A stretch of DNA of 64,000 nt from Cordylochernes scorpioides (lineage: Eukaryota > Arthropoda > Arachnida > Pseudoscorpiones > Chernetidae): positions 144,919,372 to 144,983,371 of the forward strand of contig CP092863.1 in assembly GCA_030710605.1 (NCBI GenBank), in the 5' to 3' direction. The notes beneath the pieces are model-generated. The model was not told the origin of the DNA. It did not search any database and saw only the letters and a list, made by a program, of their open reading frames with translations. The position numbers and the translations under genes are program-made. Positions 42,825-53,929 of this stretch are shown piece by piece. Every line of letters begins with the position of its first letter. Position 1 is the stretch's first letter.

Positions 42825-45800
42825 ATGTCTCGAGACGAAAGGATCCTCCAAAGAAAGTTAAGTTGCCAAATAAGGCGAATTGATGGATTTAATGAAACTG
42901 TGGATTCAATTATTGAGGCAGGTGAAACAATACGCTTAGAAATAATGGGTGAAGAATTAAAGGAGATCAAAGAAAAAATTGAGAAACTCTACGACGAGCT
43001 GTTTTCTTTGGATGAAGTTGATATAGATAAAGAAAGTGAGGCATATGATGGTTCAATGAACAAGATTGGAAGCTTGAGGGTAAAAATAGAAAATGAGAGA
43101 AAACTCAAAGACAAACTGGCGGACATAAAGCTAAATGGCTCTCAGGCAAATATAAAATTGCCTCAATTTGACTTACCGATATATGATGGAGATATGGGCA
43201 ATTGGATCAACTTCAAAGAGCTATTCCTCACCACCATCGATGCACATCCAGGGTTAACTAATATACAGAAGTTACAATATTTGAATTCTGCAGTAAAAGG
43301 CGAAGCGGCCAGATTAATAAGGGGTTTCCCTTTACTAAGTGAAAATTATGGCCAAGCATGGAGTACACTGTTATCAAGATATGATAACCCGAGAGAGCTA
43401 GCTTATGCCCAGGTGTCAAAAATCTTTTCTCTCCGGGCAATTAGGAATCCATCGGCTAAGTGTCTCCATGAATTCATGGATGTTTGTAATGAAGCCATAA
43501 GAAACTTAGAAACGCTGGAATTGAAAAGAAACCAATTTGTGGATGTGATCCTGGTGCACTTCCTCCAGCAGAAGTTGAGTGAAAATCTAAGGTTGGATTG
43601 GGAACTGTCAATGGACAATACTCTTCCATCTTATGACAAGTTCATAGCATTCATTTCCAGACATGCGAGAAGCATGTCTTGTGCTGTCAAGGAATGTTCA
43701 AAAAGGGAAGAAACCACCGGATCGAGATTTCCCAAATGCCAAAGCTACGGGATGCTAATTGAGAAATCGGACACTTGCATATTATGCAAATCTAAGCATC
43801 ATCCACTATACATGTGCAACTTATTTTGCAAAATGCCTTTAAAAGAAAAATTAAATGTAGTAAAAGGTCATAAATTGTGCTTCAATTGCTTGAGGAAAGG
43901 CCATTTCTCATGGAATTGTAGGCTGAACCAACGATGCAAAGTATGCAAGGGGAAGCACCACACGATGATTCATTATGATAAACCGAGCACGGAAGGCGCT
44001 TCGGCCCAAGTTGAGAACACAACTCCGAAGGAACATGAAAGTGCTATCAATTTAACTAATACTCAACAGGCAAACTGCAATGATAGCCACGTACTACTCG
44101 CAACAGCTAGAATCAAGATAAAAAATGGACTCGGAAAGTTATGCACCTGCAGAGCCCTACTGGACAGCGGTTCCCAAGTCACCATGATAACAAAAGGATG
44201 CTGCGAAAGATTGGGACTTGTCCAAAGGAAATCAGATCGGATGATTATAGGGGTTGGAAACACACCAGTGCAGCATTCTTCATCGACAGTAGGTGTGACA
44301 TTTTGTCCACTGAATAATTCTGAGGAATTCTCGGTAGAGGCAGTAGTCACGGGAGTGCTCACTTCAGAAATTCCGAACTTCAGGTTAAAAGACCCTAATT
44401 GGCCAACTTTGAAGAGCCTCAAATTGGCAGACCCAGAGTTCTACATACAAGCCCCAATAGATATGATATTGGGAGCAGATATATACACTGAACTTATGTT
44501 GAATGGCCCTATATCTCTCGGAGAAGGATTGCCAATGGCTATTAATACAAGACTAGGTTGGGTACTTCTAGGAAAACTCATGGGAACATCGGAGAGTAAT
44601 ACAGAAGTCTGTAACCTGAGTTTACAATCTGAACCAGAACTAGAATTCGTATTGAAAAGATTCTGGGAAACTGAATCTGTGCCGTCACCGGATCTTTGTA
44701 CACAGGACGAAGATTGTGAAAGGTTATTTTCGAATAACCATGGCAGAGATAGCCATGGAAGGTATTGGGTAAAATTGCCATTCAGACAACATCGACCGCT
44801 TCTGGGTGAATCAAGAGAAAAAGCTTTAAGAAGGTTCCTTTCGTTGGAAGGAAAATTGTGTAAGAATGTGAAATTATATGACCAATACCGGGGATTCATG
44901 AAAGAATATGAACACTTAAACCACATGGAAAGGGTCCCAATTGCAGAAGTGAAGCGAGAATTGTGCAGATGCTATTACATGCCTCATCATCCAGTAATTA
45001 GAGAGCAATCCACTACAACAAAAATGAGAGTTGTGTTTGATGCATCAGCTAAATCTGAAAATAATGTCTCTTTAAATCAATTTTTGCACAAGGGACCAAA
45101 AATCCAACAGGATGTATTTTTCATTCTCCTCAGATTCAGAACGTATCCTGTCGCCATAACTGCTGATATAGAAAAGATGTACCGCCAGATAAGAATTCAT
45201 CCAGAAGATGCGGACTATCAGAGGATATTGTGGAGACCATCTCCAGAAGAGCCTGTGGTGGACTATCGACTACTGACTGTTACCTATGGTACAACTTCGG
45301 CTCCATTTTTGGCAATGAGAACATTACAACAGTTAGCAGAAGATGAAGGCCATAATTATCCTGAGGCTTCTAGGGTGACCTTGAATGATTTCTATGTCGA
45401 TGATCTGCTAACAGGAGCTCAAACGATTGCTGAAACCAAAGAACTAATAGACCAATTAAAGGACTTAATGAAAAAGGGAGGGTTTCACTTAAGAAAGTGG
45501 AATTCAAATTGCCAAGAGATAGTGTCTCATGTCGAGGAAATGAACGAAGAGAAGAAAATTAACTTGGAGAAAGGAGCCATATCCAAGATTTTAGGAAGTG
45601 TATGGGATCATGTACAAGATACGTTTAGAGTTAATATAACTCTTCCTGAAGAAGTTGTTACCAAAAGAGATCTTCTCTCCAATATTGCGAGGATTTTCGA
45701 TCCACTTGGTTTCCTCTCACCTACTACAGTGGCTTTGAAAATAATAATGCAGGAGTTATGGAGAGGTGGGATAGGCTGGGATGAGCATATTCCGAACGAC

Positions 45801-46421
45801 ATCAAGGAAAAGTGGAATAATTTTAGAGCCGAATTACTAAAATTAGGGGAGTTGAGTATCCCAAGATACGTATGGGCATGTGAAGGGGATCGAGATGTTC
45901 AACTCCACGGATTTTGTGACGCGTCAAGTGTAGCTTATTCGGCTGTGTGCTACTTAAGAACAGTCTCTCTGGATGGACAAGTCCATATATCAATGCTTGC
46001 AGCAAAAACCAGAGTTGCCCCATGTAAGTCTCTAACTCTACCAAGATTGGAATTGTGCGCGGCTCTCCTCCTGTCTCAGCTCTACAGATCTGTTGTTGAT
46101 TCATTGAAGATTGATATTGGCAGGACATATTTGTGGTCAGATTCTCAGATCTCATTGAGTTGGATCAAATCAGATCTTAACAGATGGAAGACCTTTATAC
46201 ACAATAGAGTTGTGAAAATACAGCAACTGTCTGACAGAAACTCATGGCGTCACGTGTCTGGGAAGGATAATCCCGCCGATTGTGCCTCTAGGGGAATAAT
46301 GCCTGCTGCGTTATCTGGACATACACTGTGGTGGCAAGGACCGACTTGGTTGAAAGATAACAACTTTGTTCAGAATCAGGATAATTGCTATGGCCGAGAA
46401 TGCCATGAGGAAAAAAAGTAG
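42825..46421 (+). CDS. BEL/Pao polyprotein frame (fossil element)
   Basis: A 1198-codon frame starting 75 bp after the 5' LTR. In order: a coiled-coil-prone N-terminus, a gag-like region with LPQFDLPIYDGD (about 110), CCHC zinc knuckles around 350 (CFNCLRKGHFSWNC), an aspartic protease with LLDSGSQ near 444, BEL-type reverse transcriptase with FDASAK, YGTTSAPF and FYVDDLL near 855, then an RNase H-like region (GFCDAS, LWSDSQ). Family assignment rests on these motifs and their order. The integrase expected after RNase H was not recognised. Confidence 0.9.
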   Translation: MSRDERILQRKLSCQIRRIDGFNETVDSIIEAGETIRLEIMGEELKEIKEKIEKLYDELFSLDEVDIDKESEAYDGSMNKIGSLRVKIENERKLKDKLADIKLNGSQANIKLPQFDLPIYDGDMGNWINFKELFLTTIDAHPGLTNIQKLQYLNSAVKGEAARLIRGFPLLSENYGQAWSTLLSRYDNPRELAYAQVSKIFSLRAIRNPSAKCLHEFMDVCNEAIRNLETLELKRNQFVDVILVHFLQQKLSENLRLDWELSMDNTLPSYDKFIAFISRHARSMSCAVKECSKREETTGSRFPKCQSYGMLIEKSDTCILCKSKHHPLYMCNLFCKMPLKEKLNVVKGHKLCFNCLRKGHFSWNCRLNQRCKVCKGKHHTMIHYDKPSTEGASAQVENTTPKEHESAINLTNTQQANCNDSHVLLATARIKIKNGLGKLCTCRALLDSGSQVTMITKGCCERLGLVQRKSDRMIIGVGNTPVQHSSSTVGVTFCPLNNSEEFSVEAVVTGVLTSEIPNFRLKDPNWPTLKSLKLADPEFYIQAPIDMILGADIYTELMLNGPISLGEGLPMAINTRLGWVLLGKLMGTSESNTEVCNLSLQSEPELEFVLKRFWETESVPSPDLCTQDEDCERLFSNNHGRDSHGRYWVKLPFRQHRPLLGESREKALRRFLSLEGKLCKNVKLYDQYRGFMKEYEHLNHMERVPIAEVKRELCRCYYMPHHPVIREQSTTTKMRVVFDASAKSENNVSLNQFLHKGPKIQQDVFFILLRFRTYPVAITADIEKMYRQIRIHPEDADYQRILWRPSPEEPVVDYRLLTVTYGTTSAPFLAMRTLQQLAEDEGHNYPEASRVTLNDFYVDDLLTGAQTIAETKELIDQLKDLMKKGGFHLRKWNSNCQEIVSHVEEMNEEKKINLEKGAISKILGSVWDHVQDTFRVNITLPEEVVTKRDLLSNIARIFDPLGFLSPTTVALKIIMQELWRGGIGWDEHIPNDIKEKWNNFRAELLKLGELSIPRYVWACEGDRDVQLHGFCDASSVAYSAVCYLRTVSLDGQVHISMLAAKTRVAPCKSLTLPRLELCAALLLSQLYRSVVDSLKIDIGRTYLWSDSQISLSWIKSDLNRWKTFIHNRVVKIQQLSDRNSWRHVSGKDNPADCASRGIMPAALSGHTLWWQGPTWLKDNNFVQNQDNCYGRECHEEKK

Positions 46422-46570
46422 CCTTAGCTTGCCAGTCCCGAGTTTCAGTCTGACCAGAAGGTGCGAGTTGCCCAAGTTCGGGCTGCTACCGGAGTCTACC
46501 TACGACCTATTACGAAGTTGGCTCCGCTTCCCTTCAAATCTGAACCAGGGTTCAGCGGCCGGGGGGAGTA

Positions 46571-46910
46571 TGTTCCAGCCTTAAATATGCAAAATTGTTA
46601 GAATTTACTTTTGTTAATTATTGTTAAATTATGTAAATTTTAGAAATGTATATAATCTTGATTTTAGAAAATAAAGAGAGTTATTAAAGTATACGTGGTT
46701 GAGTCATTAGAGTTGGTGAGACAAGAGTTATTAATATATACGTGGTTGAGTCATTAGAGTTAATGAGACGAGACAATAGCAGTTATTCAAGTTTGAATGA
46801 GTTATAGTTAGCTCGCTGAGTCAAGAAGCATATAATTAAAACCAGCGTTAAAATAAGAATTAGGCGGTGATTCCTCCTTATTGCCAGGAGGCCAAAGCCA
46901 GTTCGATTCA
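46571..46910 (+). repeat. BEL 3' LTR
   Basis: Second copy of the 340-bp LTR, preceded by a purine-rich GGGGGGAGTA tract as expected for plus-strand priming. Confidence 0.93.
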
Positions 46911-47307
46911 ATATATGAATATTGAATAAATATAATGTTATGAAAATTACATACTTAAATACTCAAATATTAATAAATAATAAATGCAAGAATAAGTATC
47001 TAGATGTTTCTAATAATAGGGAATTGATAAAATAATATGTTTTATTAAAAGGAGGAGAAATAAAATCAATCAGAAAATATTTTAGGATTCGTTCTTTTAG
47101 TCAATCATTGGAGAACCTCTCAGCCGTTTCCATATTAGCATACTGAATGCCATACAGATTTTATGATTGCTGAATAATTGCAATTAATGCATATCTGTTG
47201 AAGCAATCCGTGTTAAACTCACTAAATAATAACGGCATAGCTTAGATCAATATTGTTCATTACAATCATCCGAAATTTCCACTGAATAGTTATACCATAT
47301 TTTATAC

Positions 47308-47458
47308 GGGGCTCTAACACATTTGTAAGTGCAAGGTCGAACTGCTTTTCACATGTGTAGACATGTGGTGCACTTACAGTAAAAGCAGTCGCCAACTTCT
47401 ACCCACCATGATTATCATGGCCTGTGCTACGTGTACTAGGAATAAGCAAAAAAAAAAA
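47308..47458 (+). mobile_element. SINE-A 3' part, second segment copy
   Basis: Counterpart of 7609-7752, nearly identical. Confidence 0.75.
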
Positions 47459-47496
47459 CTTTTTTTTTCTGAGATTTAAATCTCTAAACATATCTA

Positions 47497-47730
47497 TAAT
47501 GATACATAGTGGACATGGCATCTGCCCGGTAAGCGAAACACTGTGGGTTCGATTCCCTACCTGGACACTTTTATTTTTCCGTTTATCATTACTCTTCATA
47601 ATTCATCCTTTCATACTTCATCCATAATGACAGGAATAATCGTTATTTCTCCTTAAATAATAAAAATTACGATTTTTCGTTCTGTAAAAAGAAACATTTG
47701 CAGTAAAACTTGATAAACGTCGTTTTAAAT
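47497..47730 (+). mobile_element. SINE-B, second segment copy
   Basis: Counterpart of 7797-8030, with the same B box and body. Confidence 0.7.
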
Positions 47731-48127
47731 CTATTAAATATTAAGAGAGAAGCATTTCTTGATGGTGAAACTAAAAGTTACTTATGGCTTGCGCCATCTG
47801 TCGGAATAAATATCAATTCTATCTAATCATTGATTATTTTAGTCAAATTTGATCAACGTATAATCATGATTAATAAATAATAGGTATATGGCAAATTCAG
47901 ATTGAAATTAAAAATCAACTATTAATTTATTTTTTCTTCATTTTATGACTCCGACTATCAGTAACCTTTAGTTATAGGCAATGGAGATGTCTTTTCATAA
48001 TTAATACACCTGATCCCAGTATAATTTCATATTTGTACTATTTTTTCATATCCATGATATGATTATACAATATTTATATAATTCAACTATAGACAAAGAA
48101 AGGTCAAATATGTGACTTAAAAGCTAA

Positions 48128-48945
48128 GTGAATAATTACAAACACAATAAATATAAAATATATAAGGGAATGACAATACATCCAGATGACACAAGAACCT
48201 ACAGTACATGTAACAACTGTCCTGGTGTGGAACTAATACCTACCCACATATTCTCATGCCCAGCATTGGCCGCAGCCTTGCAGAAAATTGACATGGACCC
48301 AGAACTTTACACACCCAAGATAGAGAGCTTTGTGACTGCTGTGGTAGAGATGTACGGAGACATCTGAGTCTTTTCATTGGACACAACAACAACAACAGAA
48401 AATTGACATGAACCCTGAAATTTTCACACCCAAAATAGAGAACAATGCTGTGATAAAGATGTATAGAGACATATGAGGCTCTTCATTGGATACAAAACAA
48501 CAACAGAAAATTGACATGGACCCAGAACTTTACACACCCAAGATAGAGAACATTGCTGTAATAGAGATGTACGGAGATATCTGAGGCTCTTCATTGGACA
48601 CAAAACAACAACAGAAATTTGACATGGACCCAGAACTTTACACACCCAACATAGAGAACATTTCTGTGATATAGATGTACGGGGACATCTGAGGCTCTTC
48701 ATTGGACACGACAACAATAACAGAAAATTGACATGGACCCAGAACTTTACACACCCAAGATAGAGAACATTGCTGCGATAGAGATGTACGGAGACATCTG
48801 AGACTCTTCATCAGACACAACAACAACAACTTAAAATTGACATGGACCCAGAACTTTACACACCCAAGATAAAGAACATTGCTGTGATAGAGATATATGG
48901 AGACTTCTGAGGCTCTTCATTGGGCAGGACAACAACAACATTACA
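48128..48945 (+). repeat. LINE ORF2 end and tail array, second segment copy
   Basis: Starts with the ORF2 C-terminal remnant (stop at 48365-48367) and continues as about six tail repeats of 105-118 bp, fewer than in the first copy. Confidence 0.85.
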
Positions 48946-49344
48946 ATATGCGAATCCCAAAAGAACTGTCTTATAGAAATATTGAATAATTAGAAAAAGC
49001 ATTATTAATCCAAACAAAGCTTCTCAATATTGAATTAATTGAATTATTAATTATATCTTTAGATCAAATAGTGTTTTCAAGTCCAAAGATTGATGTAAGA
49101 TATATATATTAAAAACATCGACAAACTGTTGCGGCAGCAGATTCCTAGCTACAGCTGCAAAATATCCCAGGAAGCGTCGTTACTTAGCTCTACGATTTTT
49201 TATCACGCACGCTCTTCTGCCTTTTTATTGAAAATTAAGAAAAAATATAAGATAAATATATAGGTATCTATATAAAAAATCCATTTTTATCAATTAGTAT
49301 ATAAGCATTATATACTTATCGTTATAGTTCATATTAAATTTATT

Positions 49345-49640
49345 TAAACGAATTTGACCATGTATTAATAAGATATAAGAAAATTCTTGAATTCATAGAT
49401 TATTTATTTAAATGAATTTGACCATTTACTAATAAAATCGAATAGATTATAGACTTCCTCGATTATATATTTTATCTAATATTTCCATGGATTAATAATA
49501 TCTAATAAAATTCTCGATTTCAATGATTATTCATTTAAATAAATTCGACCACATGTACTAATAAGATCTGAGAAAATTCTCGATTTATTTTAATATTTAT
49601 TTAAATGTATTTGACCATATTACTAATAGTGCCTAAAAAA
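49345..49640 (+). repeat. Degenerate 55-70-bp tandem repeat, second copy
   Basis: Counterpart of 9865-10165. Confidence 0.6.
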
Positions 49641-49739
49641 ATTCCTCTCAACTTTAAATAATCGTTGAAAATTTCTCTGATTATTCCAGAATAACAATAA
49701 AATACAATTTCATGGTTGAATAGATAGAGCCAAAACGAC

Positions 49740-50030
49740 GTTTAAAGTTGTTGACCCTCATCAGCGTTGTGAAAGAAAGCCTCAAACACAATCTTTATTT
49801 GATCGTTAATGTACAGCCTTCACCACGTTGATGAAGGCCAACAGCCCGAAACGCGTACATGGTTAACCTTTTTTTTTATTTATCAAGAAAAGGTATATTA
49901 CGGAATAATTGAAAAAAATCAAATATTAGTTGTTATTTATTCCGAATGATGGCGCAAGCCATCAGCAACCTATATTTGTCCAATCAGGAGATGCTTTTAT
50001 CTTAATGGAGATATAGAGAAAAGTTATATT
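49740..50030. mobile_element. Family B inverted pair with decayed hammerheads, second copy
   Basis: The forward motif at 49822-49863 has GAAA, CGCG and TA and five of six stem I pairs, but TTGATGA in the core. The reverse motif near 49760 is more damaged. Confidence 0.65.
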
Positions 50031-50289
50031 TGAATATGAATTATCGCTAATGGGTTGTATAGTGTTAATAATGTTTTAAAATAGTTTTTCTTCAAACATT
50101 TACTTTGTCATAAAACGAGTAAAGAAAATGTAAGACAATCATTTTCTAAGTTCCTTTTATAAAAGGGACCATTAAGAATTTTGTCAATATTGGCTGATGT
50201 ATTTTACTCTCTACTTAAAATATTGATTACATATATGTGTACTTGTGAAATATTGCGTAAATTTCGTTTAATACGACTATATTTTACTA

Positions 50290-50700
50290 GCCGAATGACC
50301 CGGGCAACGCCCGTGTTTTACCCGATTGAATGTTTTTATTCAAATACTATTTGTTACAATTATAAATTGGCGCCTTATATAAATGCATATGTTAGTTAAT
50401 AACTATAGCCTATGTGCTTTATCTGTCTATGTACTGTTGGCTTCCGTAGGCGTCTCTTACTGGGAAAAAGAAAGAGAGTATTCCATTTGGTTATGAACTA
50501 ATATATGCATTTATTTAAGGAGCGACCCGCTCCAACACAATGGTTACAAAAACGAAAAAGCGAGTGGGGGGGGAGGGCATGATGGGGGGGGGGGGGGCAA
50601 AGGTGGCGTGATCGTAGCCGACCAATAGGAGGGCGCCATTCAAAAAAAAAAAAGCAAACGGTGACAGAGATGAAGAATGACGCTCGTAACTGTATATAGA
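50290..50700. repeat. Unclassified GC-patchy repeat, second copy
   Basis: Counterpart of 10820-11228. It continues past 50700 into sequence not represented in the first copy because of the gap. Confidence 0.4.
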
Positions 50701-50994
50701 ATATTGAATCAAAGAAAAAACTTAATAAAGAGAGACGTATATTGCTCCTTAGATATATCGGTTATATAATACATTTTTATTTAAATCTAATATATATATA
50801 TATATTATTAATTTATAGATGTTATATATATATATATATTTTATAGATTTATCTATCTTTAAATATATATGTCATAATTTGCATGATACCCAATAGGTAT
50901 AATTTATTTTCGCCAAAATAAGTATGTAAATATGTTAAGCTTGTGTTAAATTTAAAATTGCTAATTCATCCATCTATAAATAAACTGTACAACA

Positions 50995-51110
50995 ATAAAA
51001 CGGGGCAGACAACGCGGAGCGAATACTACGGTACGTCGCGGGTGCGCTGCTCACTTGGCTGGAACTAATTCTTGAAGTTTGCATGTATAACAGTTGCACC
51101 CTTCCATTCT
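50995..51110. other. GC-rich island of unknown nature
   Basis: CGGGGCAGACAACGCGGAGC and ACGGTACGTCGCGGGTGCG stand out from AT-rich surroundings. No open frame or RNA fold was recognised; possibly the far end of the element that starts at 50290. Confidence 0.3.
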
Positions 51111-51115
51111 ATCAC

Positions 51116-51118
<3 letters not shown>

Positions 51119-51160
<42 letters not shown>
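51119..51160. repeat. (TA)n microsatellite
   Basis: About 40 bases of alternating TA. Confidence 0.9.
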
Positions 51161-51162
<2 letters not shown>

Positions 51163-51239
51163 AAATAGTACACCTTTGAATAGTGGGCTACCTAGACCGA
51201 AGTCTGTACGCCTGAAAAAAAAGTACAAATGTGAAATCG

Positions 51240-51560
51240 TACTGGTATAGAAAGTGAATAAATTATGAAAAAGCCATCTTCTTTATCGTGCAACTGAAGG
51301 TTTACTGATGGCTTGCGCCATCTATCGGAATTAATATCAATTATTCGTTGATTTTTAATTATTCTAGAATTTGACAAATACCTAATCTTAATTAACGTGG
51401 TTAGCTTTTTTGGATTAATCAAGAATGGGTAATTTTCAATTCTGGAATAATTAAAAATTAACAAATAGTTTATACTTATTCCGATAAATGGCGTAACACA
51501 TCAGTAACTTTCAGTGTAACAATAAGGAGATGCATTTTTTATAATTTATGCACCTTATCC
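51240..51560. repeat. Family B inverted dimer, hammerhead deleted
   Basis: GGCTTGCGCCATCTATCGGA on the left is mirrored by TTCCGATAAATGGCGTAA on the right. ACGTGGTTAGCTTTTTTGG in the middle is the 3' half of stem I and its flank; the catalytic core is gone. Confidence 0.75.
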
Positions 51561-51617
51561 CAGTACAATATCACATTTGTACTGTTTTTTTTTAATTTAT
51601 ATATATATATATTTAAA

Positions 51618-51685
51618 GAGACAAAGGTCACCTCTCCCATCAAAATAGACGTCAAAACTAGACGCCATCTAAAATTTCCATCTCT
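51618..51685 (+). repeat. Family C arm fragment
   Basis: CACCTCTCCCATCAAAATAG and AACTAGACGCCATCT match the family C outer arm. Confidence 0.65.
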
Positions 51686-51699
51686 CTCTCTCTATATAT

Positions 51700-51845
51700 A
51701 TGAAGAAAAAAAAACTATAAAGAATAAAAAAAAAGGTTCAGGTGTTGATATTGAAAATAAAAAAGGCATATCCTGAACAAGCTCAGCTCGCTCTGCCATC
51801 CAGAAAAGCTCACGTGAGCCTGGTCAGGATACGTCTTTTTTTTTT
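51700..51845. repeat. Family A remnant, arms only
   Basis: The reversed pyrimidine end (AAAGGTTCAGGTGTTGA), then GGCATATCCTGAACAAGCTC, then the forward CAGAAAAGCTCACGTGAGCC and GTCAGGATACG. The middle is lost. Confidence 0.6.
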
Positions 51846-51999
51846 TAATATATAATTTTTTTATTTTGGAAATAGAGCAATCCATAAATAAATCTTCAAT
51901 TAAAGTTGCATATATTCGATTAAAATATAATTTAGTAAATAAATTATTTTCTGATCCAATATATGCCTTTTGTTAATATATTTATACACTGCATGAAGA

Positions 52000-52740
52000 G
52001 AAATACTAAATTTGTAACATCAAGAAATTTCAAACATTTTTTTATTAGAAATATCAATTTTCAATCATTTAGAAATATTTATATAATTGTTATGAAAATT
52101 GGAAATTATTATAGACGCGTATGATTCTTTTAACAATTATATAAATATTTACTGATATGAAAAAGTTAATGCATTATAATATAATATATTTTACTGTTAG
52201 AGTCCGTCAAGTCAAGTTTAACTTTTGGTGACAATATGAACAAATATTATCAAATTATTTAATCAAATACATATCATACTATAACACACATAAAACCTTC
52301 AAAATATATTATTTATAAATAAAAGCGTCAACCTAATATATAAATAACAATGAACTCGAAAAAAATACTAATAAATTAAATATAAAATATATAAAGGATT
52401 GTGAAAATATAAATTAAATATATATCTAGCTATTTCAACACACAATATATGTATAAATATTTACTTTTATAAGAAATATGTGTAAATAGGAGAGAGAGAA
52501 AATATGCCTAGCTTTAATAAATATTTGGAAATAAAGAGAGAATATCGTTTGGCTAATTTATGAAAATGGCGGGCGATGCCAGACGATTATTTATCGAAGC
52601 AATAAAAGGAATAAGTCAGTTGATATATAAAGGGTCATCCTACTGGGACAGAAATGGAGATTATCACTGGATTTGTTTGCCATGGTATTCCAATATTACC
52701 ACGCTGAAATATTATCTATAATATTTATAATTTATATTAT
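52000..52740. other. No gene seen
   Basis: AT-rich intron sequence without recognised repeats. Confidence 0.4.
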
Positions 52741-52751
52741 TATTATATATT

Positions 52752-53275
52752 CCTTGTAAAACGACATTTGAAATTATCCTGCATGCGTTTCTTTTGAACG
52801 AAAAATCGAAATTTATTTTAAGGAGAAATAACGATTATTTTTATTCTTAGGAATGAAGTATGAAAGGATGAATGGTGAAGAGTAATAATAAACGGAAAAA
52901 TAAAAGTGTTTCCAGGGATGGGAATCGAACCCACAGTTTTCCTGGCAGATGCCAAGTCCACCAGGCTACCCTGTACATATTTTTCCGTTCGTAAATAATA
53001 TATAAAGTAATTTATAATACAATACAATGTGTGCGGGTTATGATTGTAGACCAGGGTAGCCCAGTGGAAATGGCATCTGCCCGGTAAGCGGAAAACTGTG
53101 GGTTCGATTCCCATCCCTGGACACTTTATTTTTCCGTTTATCATTACTCTTCACAATTCATCCTTTCATACTTCATCCCTAAGGTTAGAAATAATCGTTA
53201 TTTCTCCTTTAAATAAGTGTCGAATTTTCGTTCAAAAGAAACACATGCGGGATATTTTCAAATGTCGTTTTACAA
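52752..53275. mobile_element. SINE-B inverted dimer, both tRNA heads present
   Basis: A reverse copy (about 52752-52985) and a forward copy (about 53050-53275) stand head to head across a 65-bp AT spacer. The forward head has an A box TAGCCCAGTGG (53057-53067) and a B box GGTTCGATTCC (53101-53111). It can fold partly like a tRNA, with a TCTGC/GCGGA anticodon stem. Both bodies end with GTCGTTTTACAATC or its complement. The loop lacks the usual U33, so these are SINEs and not tRNA genes. Confidence 0.8.
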
Positions 53276-53404
53276 TCATAAGCAGCATTATATTGTATTA
53301 TATATATATATTCATCCTAATATAACCTATTTTGAACCTAATATAATACATTTTTACATATTAAAAAGTGATATATATTAACTAAAAGCAATAACGCACC
53401 ATCA

Positions 53405-53545
53405 ATATATATATATGGGTTGGCCAAATATCACGGAGCAACTTAAATAAACGTTTAGTTTATTTTTGCTCCACTAGATGGCGCTCTGCCATCTAGAAAA
53501 GCTCATGTGAGACTGGTCAGGATATGCCTCTTTTGTTTTTAATAT
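53405..53545 (+). repeat. Family A forward arm
   Basis: GGGTTGGCCAAATATCACGG through CTCATGTGAGACTGGTCAGG. Contains CCACTAGATGGCGCT at 53471-53485, which fits the CTCF core consensus. Confidence 0.7.
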
Positions 53546-53556
53546 ATATATATATA

Positions 53557-53870
53557 ATGAAAGGATTTAAGGACGAATGTTTCTTTTATATATAATACAA
53601 ACTTCTACTGTCCTTACTGCGATGAAAATATATATTGGGAGGGCTTGGCTCATCAGTGGTGAACCCTCCAAGCGGTTTCGCCAATTTAATCTACCAACCG
53701 CTTCTTAGATACAGTTTTAGAGCTCTAAGAAGCGATCTGGTAGATTAAATTGGCGAAACCGCTGAGAGGGTTCACTACTGATGAGCCAAGCCTTCCCAAT
53801 ATATTTTTGTCATCGCAGGAAAGACAGTAGAAGTTTGTATTGTGTATAAAAGAGACATGCATGCTTATTT
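53557..53870. repeat. Family D inverted dimer
   Basis: GGCTTGGCTCATCAGTGGTG and CGGTTTCGCCAATTTAATCT on the left are mirrored on the right from about 53720. The centre holds AGAGCTCTAAGAAGCG. Confidence 0.85.
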
Positions 53871-53929
53871 ACTTCCATTATTTATAATATATATATATAG
53901 ATATATATATATATATATATATAATAACT

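Larger units (their letters stand above)
42410..46910 (+). mobile_element. BEL/Pao LTR retrotransposon copy (fossil)
   Basis: Two 340-bp LTRs (42410-42749 and 46571-46910), each starting TG and ending CA, flank one long internal frame. A 5-bp target duplication ATATA (42405-42409 and 46911-46915) is confirmed by the uninterrupted site near 7206-7214 in the other segment copy. The LTRs differ at only about two places, so the insertion is young. Internal parts seen are gag-like, zinc knuckles, protease, reverse transcriptase and RNase H. No integrase part was recognised, so the copy looks incomplete. Confidence 0.93.
22057..50700 (+). repeat. Segment copy 2, carrying two large insertions
   Basis: Matches 1-11228 once the Penelope-like array (26577-40527) and BEL element (42410-46910) are set aside. 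Landmarks: exon-like fragment 22388, satellite 23830, families F, SINE-B, F, C and D at 24870-26560, family F at 40565, D and F at 41745, SINE-A 47308, SINE-B 47497, LINE-tail array 48290, decayed hammerhead 49822. Confidence 0.9.

Noticed and set aside
44063-46155. Minus-strand frames across the BEL element
   Set aside because: Antisense shadows of the pol frame with no domain signature.
53050-53120. A functional tRNA gene (anticodon reading GGT)
   Set aside because: Position 33 is not T, the sequence continues into a repeated SINE body, and a mirrored copy lies beside it.
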